DNA of 64,000 nucleotides from Haloplanus aerogenes (GTDB lineage: Archaea > Halobacteriota > Halobacteria > Halobacteriales > Haloferacaceae). Below the pieces are notes generated by a model. The model had not been told where the DNA came from. It ran no database searches and was given only the letters and a program-made list of their open reading frames with translations. Shown in pieces: positions 7,829 through 16,025 of this stretch. The translations under genes and the position numbers were made by a program. The stretch lies in assembly GCF_003856835.1 (NCBI RefSeq), contig NZ_CP034145.1, forward strand, positions 868,001-932,000, in the 5' to 3' direction. How positions within the stretch are numbered: position 1 is the stretch's first letter; every line of letters begins with the position of its first letter.

Positions 7829-7990
7829 TAACTGATGGTACGGGAGATCGACGGTTGGCCTTTGGCATTCGAGTATACACTGCTCTTTACGACAAGAGCA
7901 TTTGAGGGGGGAACGTATCACAACCGCACAATACACGCATAATCTGTAGTGAGTGATCTCAATCGGGACACATCGTCGTGCTGAATTCAT

Positions 7991-8043
7991 CCTCTGTATT
8001 CAGCAACTAGTTCCTGTCAGAATCTGAGAATTTCAACAGAGCC
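7991..8043 (-). repeat. Dispersed repeat R2, copy f (right end of composite element)
   Basis: The tip, read on the minus strand, is GGCTCTGTTGAAATTCTCAG at 8043, forming the right inverted end of the 4.6-kb insertion. Its outer part makes a near-perfect palindrome TGCTGAATTCA-TCCTC-TGTATTCAGCA (7979-8005), the same structure as at 11797-11823. The target copy GAAGCGGG follows at 8044. Confidence 0.75.
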
Positions 8044-8205
8044 GAAGCGGGGTATTCGACGAGCGAGAACGGCACAGGATACGCGCTGCACATCGTCAAG
8101 AGTCTCGTCGAGATGCACGACCGGACCATCTCGGTTACCGAGAGCGACGATGGCGGTTCCCGTTTCGAGATCAGCGGTGTCACGCTCACCGAGCGCGATC
8201 CCTGA
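8044..8205 (+). pseudogene. Histidine kinase ATPase domain, second half (interrupted)
   Basis: 54 codons that continue the kinase frame broken at 3443. They give F box EAGYSTSENG, G2 box GTGYALHIVKSLVEMH, and a final strand GGSRFEISGVTLTERDP with its own stop. It has no start of its own, and an R2 copy abuts its 5' edge. An R1 copy starts 66 bases after the stop, much as R2 copy a follows the kinase end at 305. Confidence 0.85.
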
Positions 8206-8270
8206 CTGAATCGGCCCAAATATTAGTTTGTTGTACTCTCCGATCTAGTCGAATATGGCGATGATTCTGT

Positions 8271-8362
8271 GCGAGATACGCGCCCTGTATTCAGCACTAA
8301 CTAAACCGATCCCTTGGGTTCTGTCAGTATCAACGTGCCCGATACAGAGGGTGGGTTCAGCA
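8271..8362 (+). repeat. Dispersed repeat R1, copy C
   Basis: Left arm GCGAGATACGCGCCCTGTAT and TCAGCA, 24 unique bases, right arm CTGTCAGTATCAACGTGCCC and GATACAGAG, then a GGTTCAGCA tail. It lies between a kinase fragment and the gene at 8463. Confidence 0.75.
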
Positions 8363-8462
8363 ATCAGTCTCGGAATTGCCGTCATCATCGCCAGCGAACA
8401 TAATCCTCCTCGTGATCACTGCCTTTGGGGAATGACGGAAAGGTTATCTCTAACCGCGTTGT

Positions 8463-8852
8463 ATGGTAGCCATTGGCATGGAGTTCGCCTGGCAGTCCTT
8501 CAACGAACCTGACCCGGAATCCGAACTCCGGGGTGTCGTCGGATATCTGCACCCTTCGGGGTATCTGACCGTGTCAAAAGTTCTCTGGCACACCCGGAAG
8601 ATAGAAGCGCAACTTTCCGAATCGACCGGGCTGGTCGGCTATGCTCTGCGCGCCAAATTAGCCCAGAGGAAGTTCTGGGCGGTTGCTGCTTGGGAGAGTG
8701 ACGAGTCGCTCCAAAACTTCGTGGAGAGCGATCCACACGCGGGGATCAGAGCGGCGCTCAAACGAGAGATGGAGGAGAGTTGGTTCAAAAGGTTCGACGT
8801 GAACGGTGAGGAAGTCCCGCTGGACATTGACGGGGCTCTCGACCGAGTCTGA
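8463..8852 (+). CDS. DUF3291/ABM-like hypothetical protein
   Basis: A 129-residue single-domain protein that looks like a dimeric alpha/beta barrel of the DUF3291 or spheroidene-monooxygenase-like type. It has strand GYLTVSKVLWHTRKIEAQL, strand KFWAVAAWESDESLQNFV and a helix GIRAALKREMEESWFKRF. The second ATG (8478, MEFAWQSF) is an equally good start. It stands alone between R1 copies, and its role is unknown. Confidence 0.65.
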   Translation: MVAIGMEFAWQSFNEPDPESELRGVVGYLHPSGYLTVSKVLWHTRKIEAQLSESTGLVGYALRAKLAQRKFWAVAAWESDESLQNFVESDPHAGIRAALKREMEESWFKRFDVNGEEVPLDIDGALDRV

Positions 8853-9016
8853 AAGCGCTTCGTAGGACTGTTTGGCGGGATAGCAGAGAAATAGCCGAGC
8901 TGAGTCAGTTTCGGCGGCCGCCCGGAGATATGAAATGCTGTCGTCCGATATCCGGGCAACACAGAGAAGGATTCATTGAGGAGCTTTCGAGGTGCTGGCT
9001 CCACATCATTGAACCG

Positions 9017-9110
9017 CTGAATACGCGCGGTGTATACAGCAACACCTGCGTCACCTACTTGATCCCTGTCAGTAACACCGTGACCGATACAGAGGATAGG
9101 TTCAGCACGA
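9017..9110 (+). repeat. Dispersed repeat R1, copy D
   Basis: Left arm ATACGCGCGGTGTATACAGC, 24 unique bases, right arm CTGTCAGTAACACCGTGACC with GATACAGAG and GGTTCAGCACGA. It is the only element in the 8853-9174 gap. ORFs called across this stretch are repeat read-through. Confidence 0.75.
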
Positions 9111-9174
9111 GCATTGCGCATGCGGTTCAGGTTGGAGGTATGCATTGACCAAATTTTAGTAAGAGAGCGACTGT

Positions 9175-9900
9175 ATGTGTAATGATAACATGACTTGGAG
9201 AGCAAGCATAGACGGAAATCACGAGGACTTGAAACTCTTAGAGAGAACGTTTAACGACGACCCTCGGGTTGTCTCTGATCCAGAGTATGGCAAGTTCTTT
9301 CTCGAATCCAGTAGGTTTGATCAACTAAGTGGAGGTGATTCTGATGAGGTCTGGCGACAAGCTCAGGAGATACTTCAGACACTTAGTGGTGTGATTGAAA
9401 TGAATCACGGTTTATTTGAGGAACTCAGAGTGGCTGGGCTCTACAAGGAAGATGGTGAGACTCATGTTTTTGATCGTCCAGATCCCGTACGGGTGCATGC
9501 AACATCGGAGGCGCGTGACGCGTTAGGATTGACCAATAGAGACATATTCGATGACCAGGAGTTCTTTCAGTTGGTCGAACGTAATGGGGCTGTATTTGAG
9601 TTGGCGATGTTATGGCAAAGAGGTGATGGATGGATGAACTTGTGCAAGATTCTTGAGCATATTGAAGCACAACTGGGGGAAAAGGTCCATGAGATAGGAT
9701 GGATTTCGAAGGATGAACGGAAGAATTTTCGGCGGACAGCGAACGACAAAAAAGCCCTTGGGCTTGATGCACGACATGCTAACCCGGAAATATCAAGTTC
9801 ACCACCGCAACCGATGGCCCATTCTGATGCGAGAAAGTTGATTCGCACCGTCTCAATAAAATGGTTGAAACAGGAACGAGATGATCACAGAGAAGAGTGA
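9175..9900 (+). CDS. Hypothetical protein, AT-richer than neighbours
   Basis: A 241-residue soluble protein of unknown family. It is mostly helical with acidic patches, contains VWRQAQEILQTLSGVIEMN and WMNLCKILEHIEAQLGEKVH, and ends in a basic helix SDARKLIRTVSIKWLKQERD. ATG at 9190 (MTWRASIDGN) is an alternative start. Codon use is clearly less GC-rich than the rest of the window, which suggests acquisition by transfer. R1 copies D and E bracket it in the same orientation, so it could have travelled between repeats. Confidence 0.65.
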   Translation: MCNDNMTWRASIDGNHEDLKLLERTFNDDPRVVSDPEYGKFFLESSRFDQLSGGDSDEVWRQAQEILQTLSGVIEMNHGLFEELRVAGLYKEDGETHVFDRPDPVRVHATSEARDALGLTNRDIFDDQEFFQLVERNGAVFELAMLWQRGDGWMNLCKILEHIEAQLGEKVHEIGWISKDERKNFRRTANDKKALGLDARHANPEISSSPPQPMAHSDARKLIRTVSIKWLKQERDDHREE

Positions 9901-9905
9901 GTTGC

Positions 9906-9999
9906 CGAGATACGCGCGGTGTATCATCGCAGCACCTTCTCGAGTTACCGGGCAACTGTCAGTATCGGCGTGACCGATACAGAGCGTGTAGTCAGTACG
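9906..9999 (+). repeat. Dispersed repeat R1, copy E
   Basis: Left arm GAGATACGCGCGGTGTAT, a slightly altered CATCGCAGCA, 21 unique bases, then CTGTCAGTATCGGCGTGACC and GATACAGAG. It starts six bases after the stop of the 9175 gene. No gene is seen in the rest of 9901-10199. Confidence 0.75.
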
Positions 10000-10199
10000 A
10001 CGGATGTATTTATTTCACGGTGAGACTGCTGAACCAGCCGCTCAGCAAGACTGCGTATTGCATATTCTCCTGTCCTCCGTCTGCGTATCGTTCACTCATT
10101 TAACGAAAACAAATCATGGAGTTAAAAAGCGACCAATTAATGTCAATAATACAAGAATAAGGGTATGGGGGAAGCCAATCGCGCTTCCCAGAGGAAACC

Positions 10200-10439
10200 A
10201 TGCGAAAACAGGAACTCGTACACCTTCACGGCTTACTCGTCGAAGTTACGCAGTCTCTGGTCGATGAGGGCACAATCTCAGCCGAGATCAAGAACGAATA
10301 CGTAGCGCTCGATACAAACGCATACTCTATTCACGAATCAAAAAGCGATCACGAGGAGGCGGTCCTATTCCTCGCTGCCACCCTCAGTGCGACACTCGAA
10401 GAGCTGACAGAAGAGCAGTCTGCGATATCGGCTCCGTAA
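10200..10439 (+). CDS. UPF0058 family protein
   Basis: A 79-residue protein matching the haloarchaeal UPF0058 family: MRKQELVHLHGLLVEVTQSL at the start and the conserved IHESKSDHEEAVLFLAATL helix. Members are small helical proteins with conserved His residues thought to bind metal; the cellular role is unknown. It is probably transcribed alone, with the HalOD1 protein gene in the same direction 83 bases later. Confidence 0.85.
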   Translation: MRKQELVHLHGLLVEVTQSLVDEGTISAEIKNEYVALDTNAYSIHESKSDHEEAVLFLAATLSATLEELTEEQSAISAP

Positions 10440-10522
10440 TCCACAGCGTTGAATATACGTTCTGTAGTGATTATCTGAGTAAAAATTGCTCACAGTTTCC
10501 GACAGGAGCCCCACAGACAAGT

Positions 10523-10774
10523 ATGGAACGTACAGTGAAAGCGGGCCAATCGACGAGTTCTACCCTCTTGTGTGCTGTCGCTGAGGTTGAAAGATGTGCA
10601 CCCACTGATCTTCCTCCACTTCATGACACGTTGGATGTGGATGCATTTGATGCGTTGTTTTCCTCAGAGGCAGACAAATCTCCGCAATTTGCAGGCAATC
10701 TCGTGTTCGAATACAGTGATTCCTTTGTTTCGGTCTGGAGTGATCGGTCAGTCACTATCTCGATTCCCTCGTGA
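10523..10774 (+). CDS. HalOD1 (halobacterial output domain 1) protein
   Basis: An 83-residue stand-alone HalOD1 domain: STLLCAVAEVERCAPTDLPP, then LHDTLDVDAFDALFSSE, then a final strand pair NLVFEYSDSFVSVWSDRSVT. In haloarchaea the domain occurs alone or fused to response regulators and kinases and is taken to be a signalling output module. The many kinase remnants nearby fit a two-component context, but a direct partner cannot be named. Confidence 0.85.
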   Translation: MERTVKAGQSTSSTLLCAVAEVERCAPTDLPPLHDTLDVDAFDALFSSEADKSPQFAGNLVFEYSDSFVSVWSDRSVTISIPS

Positions 10775-10866
10775 CATAGCGACCGAATCAAAGCGGGGTC
10801 TCATCACGCTTAGTAGGTCTGGTGCACTGATCGATCTGCTCACTCGAAAACTGGAGGTGCCGCCGT

Positions 10867-10950
10867 GAAAGATACGCGCGCTCTATACAGCACGGCCACT
10901 GGAACGTGTCCGGATTCTGATAGAACCGCTGTGCGAGATACAGAGTATAG
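10867..10950 (+). repeat. Dispersed repeat R1, copy F (diverged)
   Basis: Left arm AGATACGCGCGCTCTATACAGCA (as two runs), 24 unique bases, then CTGATAGAACCGCTGTGCG and AGATACAGAG. The rest of 10775-11144 holds no gene I can support. Confidence 0.6.
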
Positions 10951-11144
10951 ATCTCGCAAAACAAACCGATTGGAGAACCGACGAAAGAGAGTGTGTTCGT
11001 TAACCAGTGCTCGGGAATGGATACGCCAAAAGCTCCGCTGCCCGGATCACGATCACGGTGTTTTTCGCCATGGGCGGCCACGCGGGGATTCCACGAGAGG
11101 AGCCTGGCCAGGGTGATGGGTAGCGTGTATCGAATCAGTCGGTG

Positions 11145-11591
11145 TTACTTGACGACAGTGACCGGAACGGTAGTACGCTCAACTACGTCTCGTGCCACGC
11201 TGCCCAGGAACTCGATAGTTCGTTCCGACCGGCCCCGGTGACCAACGTAGAGCGTTTCGAACTCCCCTTTCTCGGCGTATTCGGATATCACCTTCGCCGG
11301 TTGGCCGTAGAGTAGTTCTCCAGACACGGTTTGCCCCCGCTCCGATGCAAACTCGATCGCCTCGTCTACAATCGCTCGACCCTGCTCCTCTGCGGCGTCA
11401 AGACTATCGATGACTAGCCGGTCCCTGCGGTCGGACGGGGATATCGGCTCCCCACCACCAGCGTCATAGACATCCGGTTCGATCACGTGGATCAGCGTGA
11501 TCGATCCGTCGGTCGCGTTAGCGATGTCCGTTGCGTACGCAAGCGCTCGATCGCTCTCTTCTGAGCCATCAACTGCGACAAGTAATTCCAT
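11145..11591 (-). CDS. Universal stress protein (UspA family)
   Basis: A 148-residue single Usp domain: N-terminal strand and Asp in MELLVAVDGSEESDRAL, strand SITLIHVIEPDV, and the ATP-binding-type end TLYVGHRGRSERTIEFLGSV and TVPVTVVK. The loop G-x2-G-x9-G(S) is present as GHRGRSERTIEFLGS, so nucleotide binding is likely. It is a cytoplasmic stress/regulatory protein. A second Usp lies at 11898, divergently oriented, and both are near the PiT transporter. Confidence 0.92.
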   Translation of the reverse strand: MELLVAVDGSEESDRALAYATDIANATDGSITLIHVIEPDVYDAGGGEPISPSDRRDRLVIDSLDAAEEQGRAIVDEAIEFASERGQTVSGELLYGQPAKVISEYAEKGEFETLYVGHRGRSERTIEFLGSVARDVVERTTVPVTVVK

Positions 11592-11758
11592 ACCAAACCT
11601 TCGGCGCCGGACCGGTTAAATCGACCGTCCCGTCCGACAACCCGAGAAGCAATTGTTTCAACCGACACGCCCGTGTTTCTTCGATATGTCTCCCGGAGTC
11701 TCACTTACCGAAAAGTGCGAGAACAAGTACGAACAGGTCGCCCTTGATACCCCGTATC

Positions 11759-11823
11759 GGCTCTGTTGAAACCCTCAACAGCTGATAGGAGCCGCGTGCT
11801 GAATACAGAGGGTGTATTCAGCA
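11759..11823 (+). repeat. Dispersed repeat R2, copy g, with perfect palindrome
   Basis: The tip GGCTCTGTTGAAACCCTCAA lies at 11759. Its tail forms a perfect 11-base inverted repeat with a 5-base centre, TGCTGAATACA-GAGGG-TGTATTCAGCA (11797-11823), which could fold as a hairpin. It lies in the spacer between the two divergent Usp genes. Confidence 0.75.
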
Positions 11824-11897
11824 GATAGAGATACGAAACCCTCATGATCCGAACGAGCGGCCGACCGTTTTATTCACTTCACTCCCGTAGCTGTCTC

Positions 11898-12317
11898 ATG
11901 ATCTCACGAATTCTCGTGCCGATGGACAACTCGGAAATGGCCCTGCAGGCGCTCGAGTACGCTCTCGAGAACCATCCTGACGCGGATATTACCGTCTTGC
12001 ACGTCGTGGGCGGACCGTCACCGTGGGGGGGAACAGCCACGTCACTTGCTCTCGAGGAGAATCTCGAAGAGGCCGCCGAGGAGCGCGCGGAGGAGGTATT
12101 CGATGACGCCCGGAAACTCGCCGCCGAGTTCGACATCGAAATCACCACTGAGGTTCAGCTGGGGCATCCGGCTCGGGCGATTTTGAACAGCGCCGATAAC
12201 TTCGATGCGGTCGTCATCGGAACTCACGGCGGCTCGTTGGTCGATCGACTGGTCATCGGGAACGTCGCCCAGAAAGTGTTCCGCAACTCGCCCGTCCCTG
12301 TAATTGTTGCTCGGTGA
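11898..12317 (+). CDS. Universal stress protein (UspA family)
   Basis: A 139-residue Usp domain: MISRILVPMDNSEMALQALE, strand DITVLHVVGGPS, acidic central helices, then VVIGTHGGSLVDRLVIGNVA and PVPVIVAR. The nucleotide-binding loop G-x2-G-x9-G is present (GTHGGSLVDRLVIGN). The ATG at 11898 is preferred to 11844 because family members begin at this Met. It converges on the PiT phosphate transporter gene, a pairing of Usp with transporters that is common in haloarchaea. Confidence 0.92.
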   Translation: MISRILVPMDNSEMALQALEYALENHPDADITVLHVVGGPSPWGGTATSLALEENLEEAAEERAEEVFDDARKLAAEFDIEITTEVQLGHPARAILNSADNFDAVVIGTHGGSLVDRLVIGNVAQKVFRNSPVPVIVAR

Positions 12318-12440
12318 GTGGCTTCCACGAAGATCGCTGGAAAGACGGGCTCGGGCACAGTTAACGGTGTACGACTGATCAGTCCGACTACTATTTGTAC
12401 CACCGAGATCCAGTTCCGTCCCAGCGGTTGGGATGCTCTC

Positions 12441-13700
12441 TTAGATGAGAAGTGAAAACAGGAGGTACGCACCCACGACCGAAATCGTCGGCGTAATCAC
12501 CCAGAGCGCCACGATGCGAGCCGTCGCCGCGGGATCGAACAGGCTTTCGGCGGACAGTTCCTCGGGCTCTTCTTCGCCGACCCGTGGTACGCGGTTCAGA
12601 GACGCCTGCTGTGTGTCTGGATCAGGCGTCTCACCCTCAGCGAGGTCGCCGACCGTCGGGCTCGCGGCGACATCCGGAGCGCTCTCAGCCGGCGGCGCCT
12701 TGAGTGCGCCGGTCGTGAGTACCGGACCGGACTCGCCACCAGGAGACGGTGTGGCTATTTCTGCGAGCGTTCGTGCCCGGCTCGCTCGGCCCCATCCGAG
12801 CCCGATAATACAACTGGTCGTACTCACCGCGAGACTGGCTGGAATCCCGAGCCACGACAGGACCGTGATGATCGTCGCTCCCACGGTTGAGACGATGAGC
12901 GCAGCCAGAATCGGTAAGTCAGTGATGTCATCGCCAACGGTCGCCAGCGTCCGTCGGGCGATCGTGAACCCGCCGAGGCTGATCGCCCCGACCGCCAGAA
13001 GAATCGCCGGGCTGGGATCGATAGCTCCGTTGCCGACGAGGGGGGCGACTGCGTTCGCGGCGTTCGAGGCTCCAGCGCTGAACCCCATATAGCAGGCAAT
13101 CACCACCACGAGTGCCGAGCCGCCTATATCCCGGGGAGACACGTTCTCGTTGACCGAGAGCCGCGGAATCGTCTTCCGGGTATCGATGGCAATCAACGGG
13201 TTCGTGAGGCGACCGAACGCGAAGGTGGCGTCGAGGTAGGGATACAGGTACCGGCCGATGAGCGCGCCCGTAGAGAGGGCAATCAGCGGAGCGACGATCC
13301 ACGCCGACAGGATGGTAAACATCAGCGCGGCGTTGAGTGTCCCCGTTGCTAACCCCAGTCCGACGATTGCCCCGACGGCCGTCATCGAGGTCGACGCCGG
13401 GACGCCATAGAGGTTCGATATCAGGAGCGCGAGACCGGTGAAAAAGAGGACGCCGACGCTCGCCGCGGGCGTGAAGGCTGCTGCATCGACGATTTGACTA
13501 CTCATCGTCGTGATGACGTTGCGACCGATCGTCCACGCGCCGAGGAACGCGAACACGGTAAACAGCGCTCCGGCAGTGACCTTCCTGACGATCCGGCTGC
13601 CGACCGCCGGGCCGAACGCAACGCCGGTCGATGATCCCCCGATATTGAAGCCGACGAACACCGCCACTATCACTCCCACGAGAATCAGTAGTTCCGCCAC
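12441..13700 (-). CDS. PiT-family inorganic phosphate permease
   Basis: A 419-residue low-affinity phosphate (metal-phosphate) symporter. The two inverted PiT repeats are seen: GFNIGGSSTGVAFGPAVG near the N-terminus and GFSAGASNAANAVAPLVGNG near residue 215. Each is followed by a PASTSMTAVGAIVGLG or PASLAVSTTSCIIGLGWG segment. About ten membrane spans are predicted by eye. A cytoplasmic Pro/Glu-rich loop of about 90 residues precedes the last span. The first signature reads GGSSTGVA rather than the usual GANDxANA, an altered N-terminal motif. Confidence 0.9.
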   Translation of the reverse strand: MAELLILVGVIVAVFVGFNIGGSSTGVAFGPAVGSRIVRKVTAGALFTVFAFLGAWTIGRNVITTMSSQIVDAAAFTPAASVGVLFFTGLALLISNLYGVPASTSMTAVGAIVGLGLATGTLNAALMFTILSAWIVAPLIALSTGALIGRYLYPYLDATFAFGRLTNPLIAIDTRKTIPRLSVNENVSPRDIGGSALVVVIACYMGFSAGASNAANAVAPLVGNGAIDPSPAILLAVGAISLGGFTIARRTLATVGDDITDLPILAALIVSTVGATIITVLSWLGIPASLAVSTTSCIIGLGWGRASRARTLAEIATPSPGGESGPVLTTGALKAPPAESAPDVAASPTVGDLAEGETPDPDTQQASLNRVPRVGEEEPEELSAESLFDPAATARIVALWVITPTISVVGAYLLFSLLI

Positions 13701-13803
13701 GGGGCTCTTTCAGGCCGCCTGCGACGAAATTGTTGTGTTTTTGTATCGTCTCCCGGCGCCATCATCCGCATTGACGGTCAATTCGATCGGGAAGATCTTT
13801 CGA

Positions 13804-13850
13804 TGCGGAATCTGCGCCCTGTATTCAGCACGACTGTCGGAACGTATCAG
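13804..13850 (-). repeat. Dispersed repeat R2, copy h (partial)
   Basis: Only the tail half remains: TGCGCCCTGTATTCAGCACG and ACTGTCGGAACGTATCAG, without the GGCTTGTTGAAA tip. It is the last copy seen; none was found by eye after 13.9 kb, which marks the edge of the repeat-rich region. Confidence 0.6.
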
Positions 13851-13973
13851 TAGCCAAGCACCCCGCGTCCAACCGGGGGGCCTTCGCTTCGCTCGGCCGC
13901 TGGCTCGACTCCGGTTGAGTCGCTTCGACCCGGAGTCGAACGCCTGAAATACTCGGTTCCCGTACCCGCAATC

Positions 13974-16025
13974 GTGTCACGGCAGGTCGGACGGATCGAG
14001 ACGCTCTTCCTCCACGAACGCGACGGCGACTACCTCGTCGCCGTCACCCGCGACGGTGACCGGGTGTTTCGGGCCGTCCTCGAACTCAAGGAGACGGACG
14101 CCGGCCCCCGCCCCGCCCGATTTCGGGTCCTCAGGGGATCGAGCGAGGAGCCACGCGACCCGAGCCAGTTCGTCGAACTCGCGCGCCGCGCCGAGCGCAT
14201 CCGCATCTCCCAGCAGACCTCTCCCGAGGGCCGCGAACGGGTGCAGGAGATGCTCGACGGCTACCAACTCGACGCCCTGACGGTCCGCACCTGCCGCTAC
14301 TGCGCCTCCGAGGGGCGCTACTCGCCCATCACGGAGGACACCGCGATCAAGGCCGACCGGGATTACATCTGCCCCGACTGCGCGAAACGCGAACTCGACA
14401 CGGAACTCGCGTACGCGGGGGGGTTGACCGGCGCCGCGGAGGACCGACTGGAAGACCTCCTGCTCGAAGTGCAGGACCTCGACCGGATCACCAACCTCCT
14501 GCAGGGGGAACTCGACCCTGACCTCACGAAGTTCGACGAAATCGGGGCGACCGTCGAGGACGTGGACCCCGTCCAGACGGCCGACCTCGACCTCCACCCA
14601 GACCTGAAGAACCAGCTCACGAACCGCTTCGACTCTCTCCTGCCGGTCCAGAGTCTTTCCGTCCGGAACGGTCTCCTCGATGGCGACGACCAACTGGTCG
14701 TCAGCGCGACGGCGACGGGCAAGACGCTCGTGGGCGAACTCGCCGGTATCGACCGCGCGCTGAAGGGGAAGGGGAAGCTGCTCTTTCTCGTCCCTCTCGT
14801 CGCCCTCGCCAACCAGAAAGAGGAGAATTTCAAGGATCGGTACGGCGACCTCGTCGACGTGACGATCCGGGTCGGCGGCAGTCGCGTCACCGACGACGGC
14901 GCGCGGTTCGACCCCTCCGCCGACGTGGTCGTCGGTACCTACGAGGGCATCGACCACGCCCTGCGGACGGGGAAGGATCTCGGCGACGTGGGGACCGTCG
15001 TCATCGACGAGATTCACACCCTGAAAGAGGGGGAGCGCGGCCATCGCCTCGACGGGATGATCTCGCGGCTGAAACACTACTGCGAGCGCCGCGAGGGGTC
15101 GAACGGCTATTCGGGCGCCCAGTGGATCTACCTCTCCGCGACGGTGGGTAATCCCGAGTGGCTGGCGAAGAACTTGCGCGCGACACTCATCGAGTTCGAG
15201 GAGCGCCCCGTCCCCATCGAGCGCCACCTCACCTTCGCGGACGCACAGGAGAAGACGCGCATCGAGAACCGCCTCGTGCGCCGGGAGTTCGACAGCAAGT
15301 CCTCGAAGGGGTATCGCGGTCAGACCATCATCTTCACCAACTCCCGGCGGCGCTGTCACGAGATTTCCCGAAAGCTAGAGTACGACTCCGCGCCGTATCA
15401 CGCCGGCCTCGATTACGGTCGGCGCAAGCAGGTCGAACGCCAGTTCGGGAATCAGGACCTCGCTGCGGTGGTGACGACGGCGGCACTCGCCGCTGGCGTC
15501 GACTTTCCCGCCTCGCAGGTCGTCTTCGACACGCTGGCGATGGGTATCGAGTGGCTGTCGGTGCAGGAGTTCGAGCAGATGCTCGGCCGCGCCGGTCGTC
15601 CCGACTACCACGATCAGGGGACCGTCTACCTGCTGGTCGAACCCGACTGCACCTACCACAATAGCATGGAGATGACGGAAGACGAGGTGGCCTTCAAGCT
15701 GTTGAAAGGGGAGATGGAGGACGTGCGCACGGTCTACGACCTTTCGGCGGCCGCGGAGGAGACGCTGGCGAACATCACCGTCGCGGGTAAGGCGGCCAAG
15801 CGCCTCAACGACCGGATGCTCGGTGACGTGCCGACGACGCAGGCGGTCGGCAAACTGCTGGAGTGGGAGTTCATCGACGGCCTCGAACCGACGCCGCTCG
15901 GCCGCGCGGTCACCCGACATTTCCTCTCGCCGGACGACGCCTTCGCCATCCTCGACTGCATCCGGAAGGGGATGGACCCTTACGATCTGGTGGCGGAACT
16001 CGAACTGCGCGAAGACGACGGTTAG
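13974..16025 (+). CDS. Superfamily II (Ski2-like) helicase with N-terminal zinc ribbon
   Basis: A 683-residue ATP-dependent helicase. Residues 1-100 form an unfamiliar N-terminal domain. A Cys4 zinc ribbon follows (CRYCASEG ... CPDCAK, near 105-140). The helicase core begins near 225 with Walker A SATATGKT, DEIH box in VVIDEIHTLKEG, motif III LSATVG, then the second RecA domain with IIFTNSRRR, TTAALAAGVDFPA and the motif VI arginine finger QMLGRAGRP. A C-terminal Ski2/Hel308-like helical region ends it. The substrate could be DNA or RNA. GTG start, transcribed alone. Confidence 0.88.
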   Translation: MSRQVGRIETLFLHERDGDYLVAVTRDGDRVFRAVLELKETDAGPRPARFRVLRGSSEEPRDPSQFVELARRAERIRISQQTSPEGRERVQEMLDGYQLDALTVRTCRYCASEGRYSPITEDTAIKADRDYICPDCAKRELDTELAYAGGLTGAAEDRLEDLLLEVQDLDRITNLLQGELDPDLTKFDEIGATVEDVDPVQTADLDLHPDLKNQLTNRFDSLLPVQSLSVRNGLLDGDDQLVVSATATGKTLVGELAGIDRALKGKGKLLFLVPLVALANQKEENFKDRYGDLVDVTIRVGGSRVTDDGARFDPSADVVVGTYEGIDHALRTGKDLGDVGTVVIDEIHTLKEGERGHRLDGMISRLKHYCERREGSNGYSGAQWIYLSATVGNPEWLAKNLRATLIEFEERPVPIERHLTFADAQEKTRIENRLVRREFDSKSSKGYRGQTIIFTNSRRRCHEISRKLEYDSAPYHAGLDYGRRKQVERQFGNQDLAAVVTTAALAAGVDFPASQVVFDTLAMGIEWLSVQEFEQMLGRAGRPDYHDQGTVYLLVEPDCTYHNSMEMTEDEVAFKLLKGEMEDVRTVYDLSAAAEETLANITVAGKAAKRLNDRMLGDVPTTQAVGKLLEWEFIDGLEPTPLGRAVTRHFLSPDDAFAILDCIRKGMDPYDLVAELELREDDG

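Larger units (their letters stand above)
3452..8043. mobile_element. Putative composite element with R2 inverted ends, inserted in a histidine kinase
   Basis: Left end GGCTCTGTTGAAGTCCTCA (3452) and right end, read on the minus strand, GGCTCTGTTGAAATTCTCA (8043) form inverted termini matching at 17 of 19 bases. The flanks are GAAGCGTG (3444-3451) and GAAGCGGG (8044-8051), an 8-base direct repeat with one mismatch. Joining the flanks restores a continuous kinase frame. The cargo is a lipoprotein, a helical HhH protein, an aldolase, a frameshifted dehydrogenase and a small ORF, with further repeats inside. No transposase is present, so it would have moved in trans, or a small element grew by later insertions. 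Confidence 0.65.

Noticed and set aside
8930-9148. 72-residue plus-strand ORF
   Set aside because: It reads through repeat R1 copy D; no independent coding evidence.
8639-9205. 188-residue minus-strand ORF
   Set aside because: Antisense to the DUF3291-like gene and repeat D, without motifs.
1820-10950. R1 copies as a CRISPR-like array
   Set aside because: Although constant arms flank variable 24-base middles, copies are kilobases apart, in both orientations, and no cas gene is present.
13850-13973. Possible tRNA or RNA gene in the GC-rich hairpins before the helicase
   Set aside because: The stems do not form a cloverleaf and no TpsiC-type GGTTCRA loop is present.
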